Below, piece by piece: positions 62,488-64,000 of a stretch of 64,000 bases of DNA. The notes under the pieces are model-generated. The model saw only the letters and a program-made list of their open reading frames with translations, was not told the origin of the DNA and made no database searches. Where the stretch lies: the NCBI GenBank assembly GCA_024280755.1, contig JAJRPN010000022.1, forward strand, positions 1 through 64,000. Direction: 5' to 3'. Origin of the DNA: Planctomycetota bacterium. Lineage in GTDB: Bacteria > Planctomycetota > Phycisphaerae > Phycisphaerales > UBA1924. Position 1 is the stretch's first letter; every line of letters starts with the position of its first letter. Made by a program: the position numbers and the translations under genes.

Positions 62488-63876
62488 TCAATCGCCGCCG
62501 AGGATATCGGCTGCTCTGTTCTCCGATGCCTTGTCAGGTTCTGCTGAACCTGTCTCGGAATCGGTTGGTGCATCTGTTGCGATCGCACCAAGGATTGCAG
62601 CGGCTGCAACCTCGGGCGAAGCATCGCCAGATGCGCCTCCAGAAAGAATCGCCGATGCGGCTTGTTCTTCTTCTGCCTTGCGTGCTGCTGCTTCGGCTTT
62701 GTCGATCTCTTGCTGAGCAGCGACTTCCTTGGCTTTGGTCGCACAAAGCTCGATGGCTTGGGCTGAGAGTTCTTCGCTGAGTTCGAGTTCGGTGAGTAGC
62801 ATTTCTTCGCCAACCTCTTCGATATCGAACACCGAGATCATGCCGAGCGCTGCCAAGCGATCGACCATTTCCACGGTGATGCCTTCGACCTGCTGGAGGG
62901 TTTCTGACAAGATCGTCAAGCCCTTGGTAAACTCTTCAGGGGTTAAGATATCAACATCCCAACCTGTCAAACGAGCAGCCAGGCGGACATTTTGCCCACG
63001 CTTACCGATCGCCAGCGAGAGCTGATCATCACGAACAACAACCGTCGCGCGTCCAAGCTCGAAGCACAACGAAATCTCGTTAACTTCTGCCGGCTTGAGT
63101 GCGTTGGCGATGAGGATCTGTGATGATTCGTTCCAGCGAACGATGTCAATTTTTTCGCCGTTGAGTTCTTCAACGATCGTCTTGATTCGTGAACCACGAA
63201 TACCAACACATGCACCGACCGCGTCGATCTTCGAGTCAATCGAAGAGACCGCCATCTTGGTGCGATACCCAGGCTCGCGAGACATCGCTTTGATCTCGAT
63301 GGTGCGTTCCATGACTTCAGGAACCTCGACCTCAAAGAGCCTACGGATGAAGTCTGGATGCCCGCGGGAAAGGTAGATCTTGACTTGTGCGCCCATGTCC
63401 TTCACATCAAGGATCATCGCACGAACCCGATCGCCGGGCATGAACTGCTCGCCTGGAATCTGTTCCGAGCGGAGCATAATGGTCTCTGCACGATCAACCT
63501 GAACAACCAACGCACCCCGGTCGTATCGTTGAGCGATGCCGGTCACAAGTGTGCCAACGCGTGTGGAATATTCTTCCATAAGTGATTGGCGCTCGTCATC
63601 ACGGAAGCGTTGGATCATGACCTGCTTAAAGGTTTGTGCTGCGATTCGTCCGAAATCAGCGGGGTCCATATCCATCGGCTCGTTATAACGGAAGAGCTGG
63701 ATCTCGCCGGTGATTGGATCGACAGTACACTGAAACTCATCAGCATCGAGTGTGCCAAAGAACTTTCGACATGCCGAGACCATCGCGGTCTCGAGATCCG
63801 AGATCAACAGGCTCTTATCGACATTACGATCGCGTGCGATCGAATCGAGGATTCGCATCATTTCTGCTGTGTTCAT
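62488..63876 (-). CDS. nusA: Transcription termination/antitermination factor NusA
   Basis: Binds RNA polymerase and nascent RNA. The 462-residue protein has an N-terminal RNAP-binding domain, S1 (GTLVTGIAQRYDRGALVV), KH1 (GACVGIRGSRIKTIVEELNGE), KH2 (LSLAIGKRGQNVRLAARLTGW) and a helical C-terminal acidic repeat domain. A low-complexity Ala/Glu/Gly tail follows. GGAG precedes the ATG. First visible gene of the nusA-infB-rbfA operon; rimP, usually before it, would lie beyond the window edge. Confidence 0.96.
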   Translation of the reverse strand: MNTAEMMRILDSIARDRNVDKSLLISDLETAMVSACRKFFGTLDADEFQCTVDPITGEIQLFRYNEPMDMDPADFGRIAAQTFKQVMIQRFRDDERQSLMEEYSTRVGTLVTGIAQRYDRGALVVQVDRAETIMLRSEQIPGEQFMPGDRVRAMILDVKDMGAQVKIYLSRGHPDFIRRLFEVEVPEVMERTIEIKAMSREPGYRTKMAVSSIDSKIDAVGACVGIRGSRIKTIVEELNGEKIDIVRWNESSQILIANALKPAEVNEISLCFELGRATVVVRDDQLSLAIGKRGQNVRLAARLTGWDVDILTPEEFTKGLTILSETLQQVEGITVEMVDRLAALGMISVFDIEEVGEEMLLTELELSEELSAQAIELCATKAKEVAAQQEIDKAEAAARKAEEEQAASAILSGGASGDASPEVAAAAILGAIATDAPTDSETGSAEPDKASENRAADILGGD

Positions 63877-64000
63877 AGCTTGCTCCGGCTTCTTTCGTGC
63901 CCGCGTCTATGCGAGCGTTTTTTGGATGTTTGGTTGCTGAGATGTTAAGTTTTTTGATACTATCTGACGAGCATCTCATCCGAATCTGGATAAGATGCAA

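Overview
The window looks like chromosomal DNA from a planctomycete, most likely of the Phycisphaerae/Phycisphaerales type. This is an inference from four secreted proteins with PEP-CTERM-like tails (VPxP, Gly/Leu-rich helix, terminal Arg cluster), several TPR-sulfotransferase fusions, a reduced division cluster (rsmH, LysM protein, ftsL-like, ftsI), many long TPR lipoproteins, moderate G+C and abundant palindromic intergenic repeats. No phage, plasmid or CRISPR signature was seen.

Layout. 1-3.0 kb: the 3' part of a possible structured RNA with a terminator, two PEP-CTERM proteins, a META-domain lipoprotein and a membrane protein. 3.0-8.2 kb: apt, full-length gcvP, a PD-(D/E)XK nuclease-like gene and a small GIY-YIG-like gene. 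8.2-8.6 kb: a repeat array. 8.6-18.8 kb: a short asparaginase and four TPR-sulfotransferase paralogs, one with a degenerate PAPS loop, interrupted by a minus-strand group (nadB, lipoprotein, DinB-like protein). 18.8-21.7 kb: an OmpH/Skp-like chaperone, an M29 aminopeptidase, an orphan barstar and a second repeat array. 21.7-26.6 kb: a zinc-ribbon protein and the division cluster. 26.6-28.6 kb: a tandem pair of PEP-CTERM paralogs sharing a palindromic upstream motif. 28.6-33.4 kb: an HExxH lipoprotein coupled to an extraordinary valS. 33.5-37.1 kb: a TPR protein, prfB with its programmed +1 frameshift, and small membrane/zinc-ribbon genes.

37.2-43.7 kb is a minus-strand pyruvate dehydrogenase operon (pdhA, then pdhB and pdhC) with five genes inserted between pdhA and pdhB, including a HepT/MntA toxin-antitoxin pair. 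44.2-48.0 kb holds an S41 protease and an MFS transporter, followed by tRNA-Arg(CCG). 48.5-54.5 kb holds an unknown membrane protein, nth, a 4-TM protein, a TIM-barrel-like protein, a DUF1643 protein, an esterase and yebC. 54.6-63.9 kb is a minus-strand information-processing operon: nusA, infB, rbfA, an HhH-like gene and a giant TPR lipoprotein. Many genes are coupled by ATGA/GTGA or TGATG overlaps.

The outstanding observation is that valS contains an uninterrupted in-frame insertion of a complete REP-associated tyrosine transposase (RAYT/Y1 HUH) domain flanked by its own inverted REP hairpins, plus a second in-frame REP pair just before the KMSKS loop. The predicted product is a 1266-residue valyl-tRNA synthetase with a transposase inside it. 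Elsewhere, several families of inverted hairpin repeats fill the intergenic gaps, and two composite copies reach into the 3' ends of neighbouring genes and supply their stop codons.
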